From Candidatus Methanohalarchaeum thermophilum (GTDB lineage: Archaea; Halobacteriota; Methanonatronarchaeia; Methanonatronarchaeales; Methanonatronarchaeaceae), in contig MSDW01000001.1 in assembly GCA_001914405.1 (NCBI GenBank), positions 1,178,001 through 1,242,000 of the forward strand: 64,000 bases of DNA. The letters run 5' to 3'. The translations under genes and the position numbers were made by a program. Of this stretch, positions 18,609 to 28,000 are shown piece by piece. How positions within the stretch are numbered: position 1 is the first letter of the stretch; each line of letters starts with the position of its first letter. The notes beneath the pieces are model-generated. The model searched no databases. It was not told the origin of the DNA and worked only from the letters and a program-made list of their open reading frames with translations.

Positions 18609-18995
18609 TTATTCAGTGAGTTCACCGAGTTTTTCTTCTACCGACTCTAGCCTCTTTTCTAGTTCCTCGAAATAAGCTTTTAGATCTTCGATTTCGTCTT
18701 CTTTAGTATAATCCCTATAGTAGGGGTCCTCTCTTTTATATGTACTTGATCTTCCATAAACTGGTGCGGACCTTTGAACTGGAACTCTTCTTACTGGCAC
18801 TCTTCTAAATTCTTGACCTATTTTTCCCTCTAAAACCTCTCGCAAGGCCTATACCAATGTTGCGGCCATATCCTCTTGCGAGCGTGTGACCGCCTGCTTT
18901 AGTGTAACCGGGGTTGGATAACCTGTACGGTATCTTAGAGTTCTTCCTGTCATTGAACCTAAACCTTTAGGACCTTTTTCATCCTCTTTTAGCAT
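18609..18995 (-). pseudogene. DUF5320-like protein broken by two frameshifts
   Basis: From ATG 18995 the product begins MLKEDEKGPKGLGSMTGR, the typical DUF5320 opening (GPxGxGxMTGRG). After a one-base loss near 18910 the next frame gives GYTKAGGHTLARGYGRN and GLARGFRG, the Gly/Arg-rich centre. A second shift near 18815-18840 leads to the last 70 residues, which include VYGRSSTYKREDPYYRDY and end in a coiled coil (YFEELEKRLESVEEKL). All DUF5320 parts are present in order, but in three frames. Such small proteins commonly accompany DUF89 and NifX/NifB-like metal-cofactor genes. The damage could be real decay or sequencing error. Confidence 0.7.
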
Positions 18996-19124
18996 ATTAT
19001 TACATTTATATTTATACCTATATAGGAATAAGTATTTAAAGTCTTTTTTACCAGTGTGTAAAAATTTATCTAGTCCAATTAACCCAAATTGATTTATTTA
19101 TACATTATTCAACGCAATGACTGT

Positions 19125-19982
19125 TCATGAGTGTTTTAGGATTATATCTCCTTCTTCTGCGTCTAGTTTTTCAGCAATAATCGAGCATTTAGCCATTAAA
19201 AGAAAGAAAATATCTGATATCTCACTTAGTCCTTCGTAGTTGCCCTGTCCTTTACTGATTATGACATCACCTTTATTTAGGATTCTTTTTAACTCTTCGC
19301 TACCTCTTTCTGGTCCGGTACGGGGTTCTCCGTTACTGACTTCGAAAAATTCTACAGGATCCAACTTGTCTAAACCGACATACAGGGCATCTTCTTTGGT
19401 AGCGTCGTTTATTATTGGTCCGCCTTTAACTCCTATCGATATTTTTTTTATATCGAACATTTGAAGAATAGTTTCTAGGAATAATTTATCGAGAACAATC
19501 TCTCCGCAGTTATCAACCAAATAAACTATTGTACTGCCTTTTTCCAATTTTTGTCGCAGCTTCTTCGAATCATCGATCGAAAATTTCTGTTCCAGTACTT
19601 CATCGATGGTTTCGTCTAGATCAAAATCTTCATTAGCTCCAAAATCGATTATATTTCCGGCTATAGCCAGTCTAACTGCAGTCTCGAAAGAATCATTAGC
19701 TTCTTCAATTAAATTCTTCAAATCATCGTATTTTTCCATCGCAATATCATTGTCTCGCTTTTTCACCTTGCTGTAAGGATCGTTGGAATCTACTTTTTCT
19801 CTAACTATACTGTGCACGGCGAGTGACATCTTGGGAGGATCTGTATTCCATTCGGTGCTCATTAGTTCTGACATGACTTCTCTGAGTATCTCCTCCTGGG
19901 TACACTCATCTTTGGTGATGAACCTAGCTGCTTGGAGCGCCTGCCTCTGAAAACACGGTATACAATCTAAATTAACTTCCAT
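19125..19982 (-). CDS. DUF89 / ARMT1-like damage-control phosphatase
   Basis: The 285-residue protein starts MEVNLDCIPCFQRQALQAAR, the CxxC-containing opening of prokaryotic DUF89 proteins. It carries the family core motifs AIAGNIIDFG (near 110), VYLVDNCGEIVLDKLF (D and N metal ligands, near 155), VKGGPIINDAT (near 185) and a late ISKGQGNYEGLS (near 245). DUF89 enzymes are metal-dependent phosphatases that hydrolyse damaged or surplus phosphometabolites; the natural substrate of archaeal members is not settled. A GGAG site precedes the ATG. It lies between the damaged DUF5320 and zinc-ribbon genes, all on the same strand. Confidence 0.88.
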   Translation of the reverse strand: MEVNLDCIPCFQRQALQAARFITKDECTQEEILREVMSELMSTEWNTDPPKMSLAVHSIVREKVDSNDPYSKVKKRDNDIAMEKYDDLKNLIEEANDSFETAVRLAIAGNIIDFGANEDFDLDETIDEVLEQKFSIDDSKKLRQKLEKGSTIVYLVDNCGEIVLDKLFLETILQMFDIKKISIGVKGGPIINDATKEDALYVGLDKLDPVEFFEVSNGEPRTGPERGSEELKRILNKGDVIISKGQGNYEGLSEISDIFFLLMAKCSIIAEKLDAEEGDIILKHS

Positions 19983-20060
19983 ATAATCTTCTCCTAGATA
20001 CTTATCCAGGTGTATCTCAATATTTTGAGGAAAAAATACAGTATTTAGTTTAGTTTTTAC

Positions 20061-20267
20061 CTATTTTCTAGTCATTTTAGTTCTGCATCCAGGACATTCC
20101 ATTTCATAACATGGCTGTCCTCTTTGATGATTGACTTAATAGCCACAGTTCGGGCAAACACATTTACCACTGGAACCTAGACCTCGTCCACCGGGCTGTT
20201 TGCTTCGTCCGCAGCTTTGACCTGAACCTCGTCCAGAACCTCTACCTTGACTTTTACCATTAGCCAT
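20061..20267 (-). pseudogene. Small Gly/Arg-rich zinc-ribbon protein interrupted by in-frame TAA
   Basis: From ATG 20267, behind a GGTGG ribosome site, the 68-codon frame encodes a Gly/Arg/Ser-rich N-terminus (GRGSGRGSG), then CVCPNCGY, a TAA at 20136-20138 (codon 44), and VNHQRGQPCYEMECPGCRTKM. The two CxxC pairs on either side of the stop form one zinc ribbon of a family found beside DUF5320/DUF89 genes, where the interrupted position is normally Lys (AAA or AAG), one substitution from TAA. As written, the protein would lose its second Cys pair. Confidence 0.65.
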
Positions 20268-20309
20268 ATTTCCACCTTATTTTCTTTTCATTTACTCAAA
20301 TGAGTAAAA

Positions 20310-20732
20310 AATATATGCTACAACCACAAGAAATAGATCACCCCCATTGATAAAAGTGTCTAGGGGAACAGTCATAATTCAAATCTGTTCGAGGAGACAG
20401 TGGAGAAAAATAAGGGATCAAAACAGGAGCCTGGTCCAAGGACAAAACCGAGGAAAATGTTAGCCAACTCAACATACGATACAAAGGAGATAAGGGATTA
20501 TTTGTGAAGAAGAGGCATAAGAGAGCAACATTCCAAAGAACAAAAGAAACAGGAAAGATAGAGACAGGGAAAAGCCAACCAGATCCGACTCAAATTCCTA
20601 CAAAGACAGAAGATCGGTCGAGAGATTCTTCGCCTGGCTGAGAAGCTTCAAGAGGATAGCATTAAGATATGAAAGACTGGTAAAAGTCTTCAAAGCATTC
20701 ATCCACTTGACATGCTTCCTCATACTATAGAG
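20310..20732 (+). pseudogene. C-terminal fragment of an IS5-family transposase
   Basis: Frames join to give LSIKVSRGNSHNSNLFEETVE-like sequence near 20315-20400, a basic KKRHKRATFQRTKE stretch, then RSVERFFAWLRSFKRIALRYERL and KAFIHLTCFLIL near 20605-20730. The VERFF-W...RYER...F-HL order is the C-terminal catalytic-Glu region of IS5/IS1031-type transposases. The N-terminal half is missing. The middle portion resembles the relic at 38.3-38.96 kb, suggesting two decayed copies of one insertion sequence. Confidence 0.6.
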
Positions 20733-20874
20733 GGTTTTGAAGTGAGTTCAATAAAATAAAATAAAATAAAATCTTTACATAGCTAATTATTGTGGCTTTT
20801 TCTATATGCTATATTAAATTTAATTTAACTTATGAAGTGGTTTTGGGGGAATTTTTTTTTATGATAATGTCTTA

Positions 20875-21759
20875 ATGGATTTAATTGATATGGTAGATGA
20901 AAAACAACTAAAAATAGCTAACAAATCTGGATCCATCCTATTTTGGTTAATTACATTTATTCTTGCCATAGGATCAGGGTATTTCCTATCTATTTTTTTT
21001 CGTTTCTTCTTCACTCCAATTATTTATGAGGTCACTGGTTCATTTGGAATGGGTTTAGCATTTCTTTTTTTAGTACCCTCTCTATTAATTATTAGTGTAG
21101 GTTTGATCTTTCTCTTCTTTTTTATCTATTACAAGGGTTCTATGTTTTTAAAGAAAAAATTTAGTCAAAAAAACACCAAAAAAGAAGATACAGATCAATT
21201 AACTCTAAACAAATACCTAGGAATCGTCTTGATCATAGTACTAGTAGCAACATCTATAGGAACAGCACTAAGATTGTATACTTATCAACCACCACCTCAA
21301 GGAACTGACAAATACAGCTTAGAAGTAGAATCAAATGACCATACAACGGTTTACGCCCCAATACCAAAGAAAAATGGGTCAGCGATAAACCAAGAACACA
21401 TAGAAATAGTAGATGGAAATGGATCCACACAAGTAATCCATACTAAATATGGAGAAATGCTAAAAGTAAAAACACCCAACAAAATCAAAATCAAAATACA
21501 CAAAGGATACAAAGAAACAAAATATGCATCTAAGTTCTTTTCCGCTCCCCTAACCACTTCAAACATAAGAATAGATTCTCATGGAAGCAATTCAGGTTCT
21601 CTTATGTTTTATAGAAAACCCAATTCTCCAGAAACACAAATAACACTAAACTTCAAAAGAAAAAGTTATTCCTGGGTAACAATGGATCCCCTTAGCTTAG
21701 AACTAGATAAAGGGTGGAACCAAATAAACACAACCTACACCTTCATGCATGTTGACTAG
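20875..21759 (+). CDS. Membrane-anchored protein with C-terminal exported domain, paralogue A
   Basis: This 294-residue protein has helices at about 19-45, 55-85 and 112-130, and then an exported, polar domain of about 155 residues with beta-rich character (VNTTYTFMHV-like end). Between helices 2 and 3 it carries YYKGSMFLKKKF, which recurs almost exactly in the next gene (YYEGSMFLKKKF). Both also share a SILFWLITFIL/ALFWLFTLIL first helix. The two genes are therefore a tandem duplication, with the second copy lacking the exported domain. No known family was recognised. It follows an IS5 relic and a GT-rich spacer. Confidence 0.55.
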   Translation: MDLIDMVDEKQLKIANKSGSILFWLITFILAIGSGYFLSIFFRFFFTPIIYEVTGSFGMGLAFLFLVPSLLIISVGLIFLFFFIYYKGSMFLKKKFSQKNTKKEDTDQLTLNKYLGIVLIIVLVATSIGTALRLYTYQPPPQGTDKYSLEVESNDHTTVYAPIPKKNGSAINQEHIEIVDGNGSTQVIHTKYGEMLKVKTPNKIKIKIHKGYKETKYASKFFSAPLTTSNIRIDSHGSNSGSLMFYRKPNSPETQITLNFKRKSYSWVTMDPLSLELDKGWNQINTTYTFMHVD

Positions 21760-21786
21760 AGATATTCCTCTGATTAGGTTTAAGAA

Positions 21787-22185
21787 ATGAATGAGAGATA
21801 TGAGAAGATACTAGAAAGGACAGGAACGGCCTTATTCTGGCTATTTACACTTATATTAACTGTTATCATCTTAATAGCAACATACCTTATTTCTTCTATA
21901 TCTATATTAATAATAATAATAATAATACATCCTCTACCTAATTTTATTTCTACTATTGGAGCTATCATCTTAATACTTGTTATTCTAATAGTTATGTCTT
22001 TGATTGCTTATCGGATATTTATTGCATATTATGAGGGATCTATGTTTTTGAAGAAAAAATTCACAGAAATAATACCTAAAAAAGAATACTCAAAAAACAA
22101 AAATCTCACTAAATTTTTAAAGATAGTTGGTGCTCTAGCAGCGATAATAATATTAACCATAGTTTCTGTGATTACATTAGTATAA
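21787..22185 (+). CDS. Membrane protein, shortened paralogue B of the preceding gene
   Basis: This 132-residue protein has three membrane helices (about 14-40, 50-80 and 108-131) and the shared motif YYEGSMFLKKKF. It corresponds to the membrane half of 20875-21759 and stops where the exported domain would begin. It starts 27 bases after that gene. The stop codon lies inside a 38-bp tandem duplication (22144-22222), so the C-terminus may have been created by that duplication. Confidence 0.5.
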   Translation: MNERYEKILERTGTALFWLFTLILTVIILIATYLISSISILIIIIIIHPLPNFISTIGAIILILVILIVMSLIAYRIFIAYYEGSMFLKKKFTEIIPKKEYSKNKNLTKFLKIVGALAAIIILTIVSVITLV

Positions 22186-22222
22186 TAATATTAACCATAG
22201 TTTCTGTGCTGTGATTACATTA
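22144..22222. repeat. Tandem duplication of about 38 bp across a stop codon
   Basis: ATAATAATATTAACCATAG with following TTTCTGTG occurs at 22144-22170 and again at 22182-22208. The trailing ATTACATTA is also duplicated (22171-22179 and 22214-22222), the second time after an extra CTGTG. The stop of the upstream gene falls in the second unit. It looks like a recent slippage duplication. Confidence 0.75.
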
Positions 22223-22708
22223 ATAATACATATCTAATTAAACCTAACAAAAGATGGTCCAAAGTAAGAATAATCAGGTTTTTTCATTCTTTTTCCAAAT
22301 CAACTATGACTTGATAATCACTTACTCTTAGAACCCGTTTCAAAGCCATTGAGATAGGGTATTTCCTAACTCCCACTCTGGGAATAAGAGGGCAGGTAAA
22401 GTTGGAGGTGCTTTTGTCTTTTGGAATGAGTACTTAGGTAGGTATTATATATTGAATTTAGATATGTTTCCTACTTTTCGAAATTATTTTTTAATGATTA
22501 CTTTATTTTAGTTGTTTAGAAGTGAGGAATCTGTTTAAAACTTGGTTATGCCAGAATACTGGGTTTAGAAGATATATTTTATTATTGTTTTGGTTTTATT
22601 AATTTAAAGGGAAATGATAGGATACTTTTTTTAAAATAGATATTAAGTGGATAGTTTTTAAGTTGGATCTCTTTATAATATTTTTTTATGACTTTATCTA
22701 TTTGACTG
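22223..22708. other. Gene-free AT-rich stretch
   Basis: No gene is supported. A C/G-rich patch near 22360-22415 contains CTCCCACTCTGGGA and later a GAGG-rich segment but forms no convincing repeat or RNA. The element end at 22709 follows. Confidence 0.4.
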
Positions 22709-24184
22709 AGAAGACACCTTGCTAAATCTTTTGATTTGGGTGGTGTGGTGGTTCAGTCTTCTATGAAAACTTTTAGATATACTAGTAAGCATTAGGTATA
22801 ATAGGATATAGTAGGATGAAGAAGTCGGTGAGACAGAATCCTACGTGGACTAACCAAAAAAGAATACGAAATACTAAAGAAGATGAGCCATAAATCCAAA
22901 GACCTATACAACGAAACACTCTACGAAAAGAGACAAATACTTCTTCAACAATGAAGAATACCTCAACTACTACAATGCCTACAAACGCCTAAAAAATGAA
23001 AGCGAAAACTACGAAGTCCTGCCCTCACAAGCATAACAACAAACGATGAACCACGTAGACAAAGCTTTCCAAAGCTTCTTCAAACCAATAGAGAAAAAAG
23101 AAAAGAGAAGGAAAATACGATGGCGAAACAAGTCCACACCGATACTTAGAAAAAGACGGACACTTTTCATTGATATTTCCTAAGTCAAAGCTTTCAGGTT
23201 AAAGAAGACCACATAAGAGTTGGTGCCCCAAGAAGTTTCAGAGAAAAATATGGGTACACCAAAAAAGAAATAAGGATTGATTTCACTTACGAGAAACTAA
23301 AACAGAGCCACATAGACATTAAGCAATTACATATAATTCCAGGGGCAAAAGCACAGTATTTTGAGTATAGGGTTGTTTATGAGGAGGAGAAGGAACCAGT
23401 TGAGACAAAGGAAGGTACTTGGTTAAGTATTGACTTGGGATTAGATAATTTAGCTACTTGTGTTGGCCATCTTGGACGCTCATTCATTTTAGATGGGCGA
23501 TTACTCATAATCGTACAACAGGTGGTGGAACAAAGAAATAGCTAAATTAAGTTACAATCCATTAAAGACAAACAAGGGATTAAGGGGAACACAAAGAGAA
23601 TAAATAAGTTATTCCGGGACCGAAAAAACTACGTGTATGATTACTTAGATAAGGCAACCAAGGCAATCGTTGACTACTGCAAAGAAAACAAAATCGAGAA
23701 AGTGTTCTGTGGTGATGGAAAGGGACTGGAAACAAGGAATAAGCTTAGGGGATAACAACAACCAGAATTTTGTGAAATTACCATTTGATAGGTTCAAGCA
23801 AAAACTCAAACACAAACTAGAATATTATAGCATTGAATTCATGTTAGTTAATGAAGCATACACAAGCAAATGCAACGCATTAGCCAACACTGAAGTAAAG
23901 AAAAAACCAAGTTATAGAGGAAAAAAAACAGAAAGAGGACTATACAAAACAAATAATGGCACACTAATCAATGCTGACTTAAATGGAGCTTTGAACATAG
24001 CTAAAAAGGGTATGTCCAAAACCAATTTAGAGTTGGGAGTAGGAAGTAGTAGCGGTGTGGACACGCCAAAAAGAATAAGGAAACCCCTTGGGTTAAGATG
24101 CGGCTCAGATATAAAAGTGAGAGCCTAATTCAAACTTCTCCTGAACCCCCTACCTAATCATTTGATTAGATAGGGGTAGTTCAC
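22709..24184 (+). mobile_element. IS605/IS1341-type element carrying a dead tnpB
   Basis: The left end is a palindrome GAGAAGACACC, then CTAAATC-TTTT-GATTTGG (about 22709-22747). The right end is CCCCCTACCTAATC-ATTT-GATTAGATAGGGG, ending AGTTCAC (about 24146-24184). These subterminal hairpins are typical of IS200/IS605 elements, which move as single strands. The only gene inside is a broken tnpB; no tnpA is present, so any movement would need a transposase in trans. The left-end sequence is shared with the non-coding elements at 30.2, 30.56, 36.4, 52.6 and 55.95 kb. Confidence 0.75.
22815..24128 (+). pseudogene. tnpB: Decayed TnpB RNA-guided nuclease
   Basis: Frames join to a TnpB of normal size. 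N-terminal pieces read [26 protein letters not shown] (near 22850), followed by [15 protein letters not shown]. The RuvC-I strand is [15 protein letters not shown] (near 23420-23460) with its catalytic Asp. The last 152 codons are open (23670-24128) and include NEAYTSKCNAL, GLYKTNNGTLINADLNGALNI (RuvC-III) and a degenerate zinc-ribbon region. At least four frameshifts or stops separate these parts. Intact TnpB uses an RNA from the element's right end to cut DNA; this one cannot be made as a full protein. Confidence 0.85.
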
Positions 24185-24317
24185 ATCTTATTCCAGTTTC
24201 TGTGATCCTATGCTTTTCCAGCACCAGCTTTTTCGTTCCATTAACTAGAACTAAATCATGTCTTCTTGGTGGCGTTTCTTCCTTAGAGAGTTTTTTAAAA
24301 ATTTCTTCAGCATCCAA
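24150..24317 (-). CDS. Small open frame truncated by the IS605 right end
   Basis: A TTG at 24317 follows a strong GAGGTGA ribosome site at 24323-24329. The frame encodes LDAEEIFKKLSKEETPPRR, HDLVLVNGTKKLVLEKHRIT and ends IRCELPLSNQMIR inside the palindrome of the element at 22709-24184. The last nine residues are therefore element sequence, and the original protein was probably longer. It follows the 24344-24784 gene on the same strand by 26 bases. No family is recognised. Confidence 0.45.
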   Translation of the reverse strand: MDAEEIFKKLSKEETPPRRHDLVLVNGTKKLVLEKHRITETGIRCELPLSNQMIR

Positions 24318-24343
24318 TATTTTTCACCTCACCTAATGCTCCT

Positions 24344-24784
24344 CTACTCTACTATACCAGATGCTTTGGTTCGTCCCTCTTTAACATCTCTGAGAATCCG
24401 GTAATCTGCAGGGAAATCTGATTCATGTATTTCCTCGCATTTTTCTAGGAGATTTCTTTGATGCCTGGTTGTATCGTTGAGTTGACCTATCTCATGGTTA
24501 CTGTTTCTAGACTTTATCAAATACTCTTTGTCATCTTTTTTGGTATCCTCTTTATTCTCTTCGCTAGTATAGTAGTCTGACTCAACAAAGAGGTGTCTTG
24601 GATTTCTAAACTCTTTTTCTCCTCTGATTCTTTTGTTCTTGGGTAGAGCTCCAAAAAACCTTTTAACTATAAGAACCCCATATTCTCCATCTAAAAATGA
24701 CTTTGCAACTATCGAAAACTTAAAATCCTCGTCATAAGTGGGATTATACTTTGTGCTTAGGACATAAGGATTATTCCTTTGCAT
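24344..24784 (-). CDS. Hypothetical 146-residue protein
   Basis: It has a very strong ribosome site (AGGAGGGAG) just before ATG 24784. The product begins MQRNNPYVLSTKYNPTYD and contains a beta-rich segment FKFSIVAKSFLDGEYGVLIVKRFFGAL with a phage- or metabolism-like look. Its charged, flexible C-terminal half includes SEENKEDTKKDDKEY and ends RTKASGIVE. No known domain was recognised. The downstream partner is cut by an IS605 element and upstream lies a startless remnant. All three lie on one strand and may be an eroding operon of linked small genes. Confidence 0.5.
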   Translation of the reverse strand: MQRNNPYVLSTKYNPTYDEDFKFSIVAKSFLDGEYGVLIVKRFFGALPKNKRIRGEKEFRNPRHLFVESDYYTSEENKEDTKKDDKEYLIKSRNSNHEIGQLNDTTRHQRNLLEKCEEIHESDFPADYRILRDVKEGRTKASGIVE

Positions 24785-24811
24785 CTTTTCTCCCTCCTAC
24801 CTACCTTCATC

Positions 24812-25023
24812 TTAATTTATAAAAGAAAAATATTCTGAAGCTATTTCACAAAATTCCTCAAATGAATCAAACCTTTCCGCCTCTTTCAATGCCTTTTCTC
24901 CTTGTATCCTATATCCTTGGTTTTCTTCAGACAAGTACCATGAACCTTTGGATTCTTTATTCTTATATTTATCGATTTTGTTTGGCGGGTTTTGTTGTTT
25001 CGTTAATTTTTTAAATCTGAGTT
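24812..25023 (-). pseudogene. Startless open frame, probable 5'-truncated gene
   Basis: This is an uninterrupted 70-codon frame with coding-like composition, including NKIDKYKNKESKGSWYLSEE and ALKEAERFDSFEEFCEIASEYF before TAA at 24812. No ATG, GTG or suitably placed TTG precedes it, and its upstream edge runs into the promoter of the kinase gene at 25040. It is most simply the remaining 3' part of a gene. The acidic/aromatic C-terminus is protein-like, but no family is recognised. Confidence 0.35.
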
Positions 25024-25039
25024 ATAATATTAAAACGTT

Positions 25040-28000
25040 ATGTTGGATATTCTTTTAATTGATGATGATTTGGGTTTTTTGGATTTAGCTGAGGATTATT
25101 TGGAAAGAGAAGATGGTTCTTTTGTTGTTAGGACGCAGTCTTCTTCTGAGAGAGCATTGGAGCAGATTGAGTCAAATAGTTTTGATTGTGTTGTTTGTGA
25201 TTATCAGATGCCTAGCTTAAATGGTTTGGAGGTATTGAAGAGGGTTAGAGGGGATGTTGGTAAGGGTGTTCCTTTTATTATGTTTACTGGTAAGGGCCGG
25301 GAAGAGGTTGCGATGGAGGCATTAAACAATGGGGCGGATCGTTATATAAAGAAAGGTGGTGATCCTAAGACTCAGTTTAAGGTTTTGGCTCAGGCTGTTA
25401 GGCAAGAGGTTAAGTATTATAGGTCGGAAAAGAAGTTTAAGGAACTTCAATCTTTGAGAAATACGATTTTAGAGATTAATCAGGAGCTTATTAGTGTTAA
25501 TGATTTGGAGGATGCGTGTAGGGAAACTGTTAAGTCGTTGGTGGATACTGAGGGATATTTAGAGGCTTCGATTTCCTTGGTTAGGGATCAGGAATTTGAG
25601 GATGTATTTGCGCATGGGGATCATGAGAGAGAAAGCTGGGTAATTGATTTAGAGGGTTTAAGTGTGGATGCAGGGTATTTAGGTGGTTTAAAGGATCAAG
25701 AGTCTCCTGATTGTTTTAAGGAGGTTCTTAGTTCAAAAGATGAGGTTATAATTGAGAGTAAGGATGAATCAAATTTGTGTAGTGGCTGTGATTATTGTAG
25801 TTATAGTGAGGATCATCAGTCGGTTAAGGTTCCTATTGGTAGTGACTTTTTAGATAACAGTTTCAAATTGAATGGTGTTCTCAGTATTTGTATGAGGAAG
25901 GATAGGGATATGGGTAATGATCTCCAATTGGTTAGAGAATTAGCACAGGATTTAAAACAGGAATTCGATAAAATAAGAGCTGAAAATGAGGTTTACAGGA
26001 TAAAAGAAAGGTATAAAAATATATTTGAAAGATATAATGATGGAGTAGGGATTATTTCTTTGGAAGATGGGTTTGGGGAAATACTTGATGCAAATGAGAC
26101 TTTTGCTGAGATGTTGGATTGTGAAACAAAGGAATTAATTGGTATGGATATTCATAGCTTCACAATAGAAGAAGAGGATAAAGACCCAAGAAATGAAAGA
26201 TATAAAGAGGAACTTAAGGATAGGGAAACTGTTAGGTTTATTGAAAGAAAGGAAACAGAGGCTGGGGACAGAATTTGGACAGAAGTGGTAGCGTCACCAA
26301 TTCGATATGATGATAAAAAAGCTTTTTTAGAAATAAATAGAGATATCACTGATCGAAAACAGAAGAAAGAGGATCTTCAGAAAGAACAGGAACGGAGGAA
26401 AGTTCTTCTTGATAATCTTCCTGGTTCTGCTTTGATCCTTAAGAAGGATACAAGGGAAATTGTTGCTTCAAATGAATTTGCGAAGAAAGCGGCGGGTGCT
26501 GTTCCTGGGGAAACCTGTTATGAAGCTGTTGCAGAAAGGAGTGATCCTTGTCCTTTTTGTTTAGCCCCAGAGCTCTGGGAAACTGAAGAACCTCAGGACC
26601 TTGAAGTTGAGTATAGAGGAAAACACTATCATGGGATATGGGTGCCATATACTGAAGATCTGTATGCACATTACATATTTGATATAACTGAACAGAAAGA
26701 GGCTGAAAAAGCTTATAGAGAAATGTTTGATAATGTTGCAGATGCAATAGCAGTTCATGACCCAAAAACAGGTGAAATAGTTAATGTCAACGAAGCTGGA
26801 TGTGAACTGTGGGGGTACTCTAGGGAAGAGTTAATAGGATCGAGTGTTGGCGAAATTGCACATACTAGATCTCCTTTTACTAAGGAAAAAGCTAGGAAAC
26901 TAATTAAAAAGGCAGCCAATGGAGATCCTCAGGTCTTTGAATGGAAAAACGAGAAAAAAGATGGTTCAGTATTCTGGGCTGAGGTTAGTCTAAAATTAGC
27001 TAAAGTAAGAGAAAAGGATAGAATAATAGCTTCAGTTAGAGATATCAGCGGAAGAAAGAAAAGGGAAAAAGAAATTCAAAGGGAGAGAAAAAGATTCAGA
27101 GAAATCTTCAACAATGCAAATGATGCAATCTACTTACATGAATTAACAGAAGACAATGAATTAGGTAGTTTTATAGAAGTGAATGAGGTAGCCACACAGA
27201 TGCTTGGCTACTCTAAAGAGGAATTACTAGAAAAGAATCCAAAAGAGATAAGTATCGGAAAAAAACTTGATAAAGTTTCTGAAATTATGCAGAAGTTAGT
27301 TGAGGAAGGAGATGTTCGTTTTGAGATGACCCATCAATCAAGAGATGGAACGAAGATCCCTGTTGAAATACATAGCCATTTATTTGAATTAGAGGGAAAA
27401 AAAAGGATTTTATCAATAGCAAGAGATATTACAGAGAAGAAAAGAGCTGAAAATGAAAAAGAATTACTTCTTGATAATATGGAAGATCATGTATGGTATT
27501 TAAAGGATCCAGAAACTTATGGTAAGGCCAACAAAACTCATGCAAACTTCTTTGGATTTGGACCAGAAGAGATGGAAGGTATGAGCCTTTATGAGATAAC
27601 AAGCTCTGAAGAAGAAGCCGAGCTATGTATCAAAGGTAATAAAGAGGTTTTTGAGAATAAAGAAACCATTCGAACAGAAGAATGGGTCAAGAATGATGAA
27701 AACGAGGAGAGGCTTCTTTCAATAACAAAAGCCCCTAAAATAGATAACGGAGAAGTCAATTATGTAGTTTGTTCGGCCAAAGACGTTACCGACCGAAAAA
27801 AAGCCGAAGAAAGAGAGGAATTCCTACATTCATTACTAAGACACGATGTCCTAAACAAGAACCAGATAGTGAAAGGATATCTAGATCTCTTAGATAACGA
27901 ACTAGATAAATCCAATAAATACTTAGAGAAGGCAAAACAAGCTTGTAAAACCAGTAAAGAAATTATTAAAAAAGTAAGAGATCTAAGAAAAGTGGAAAAC

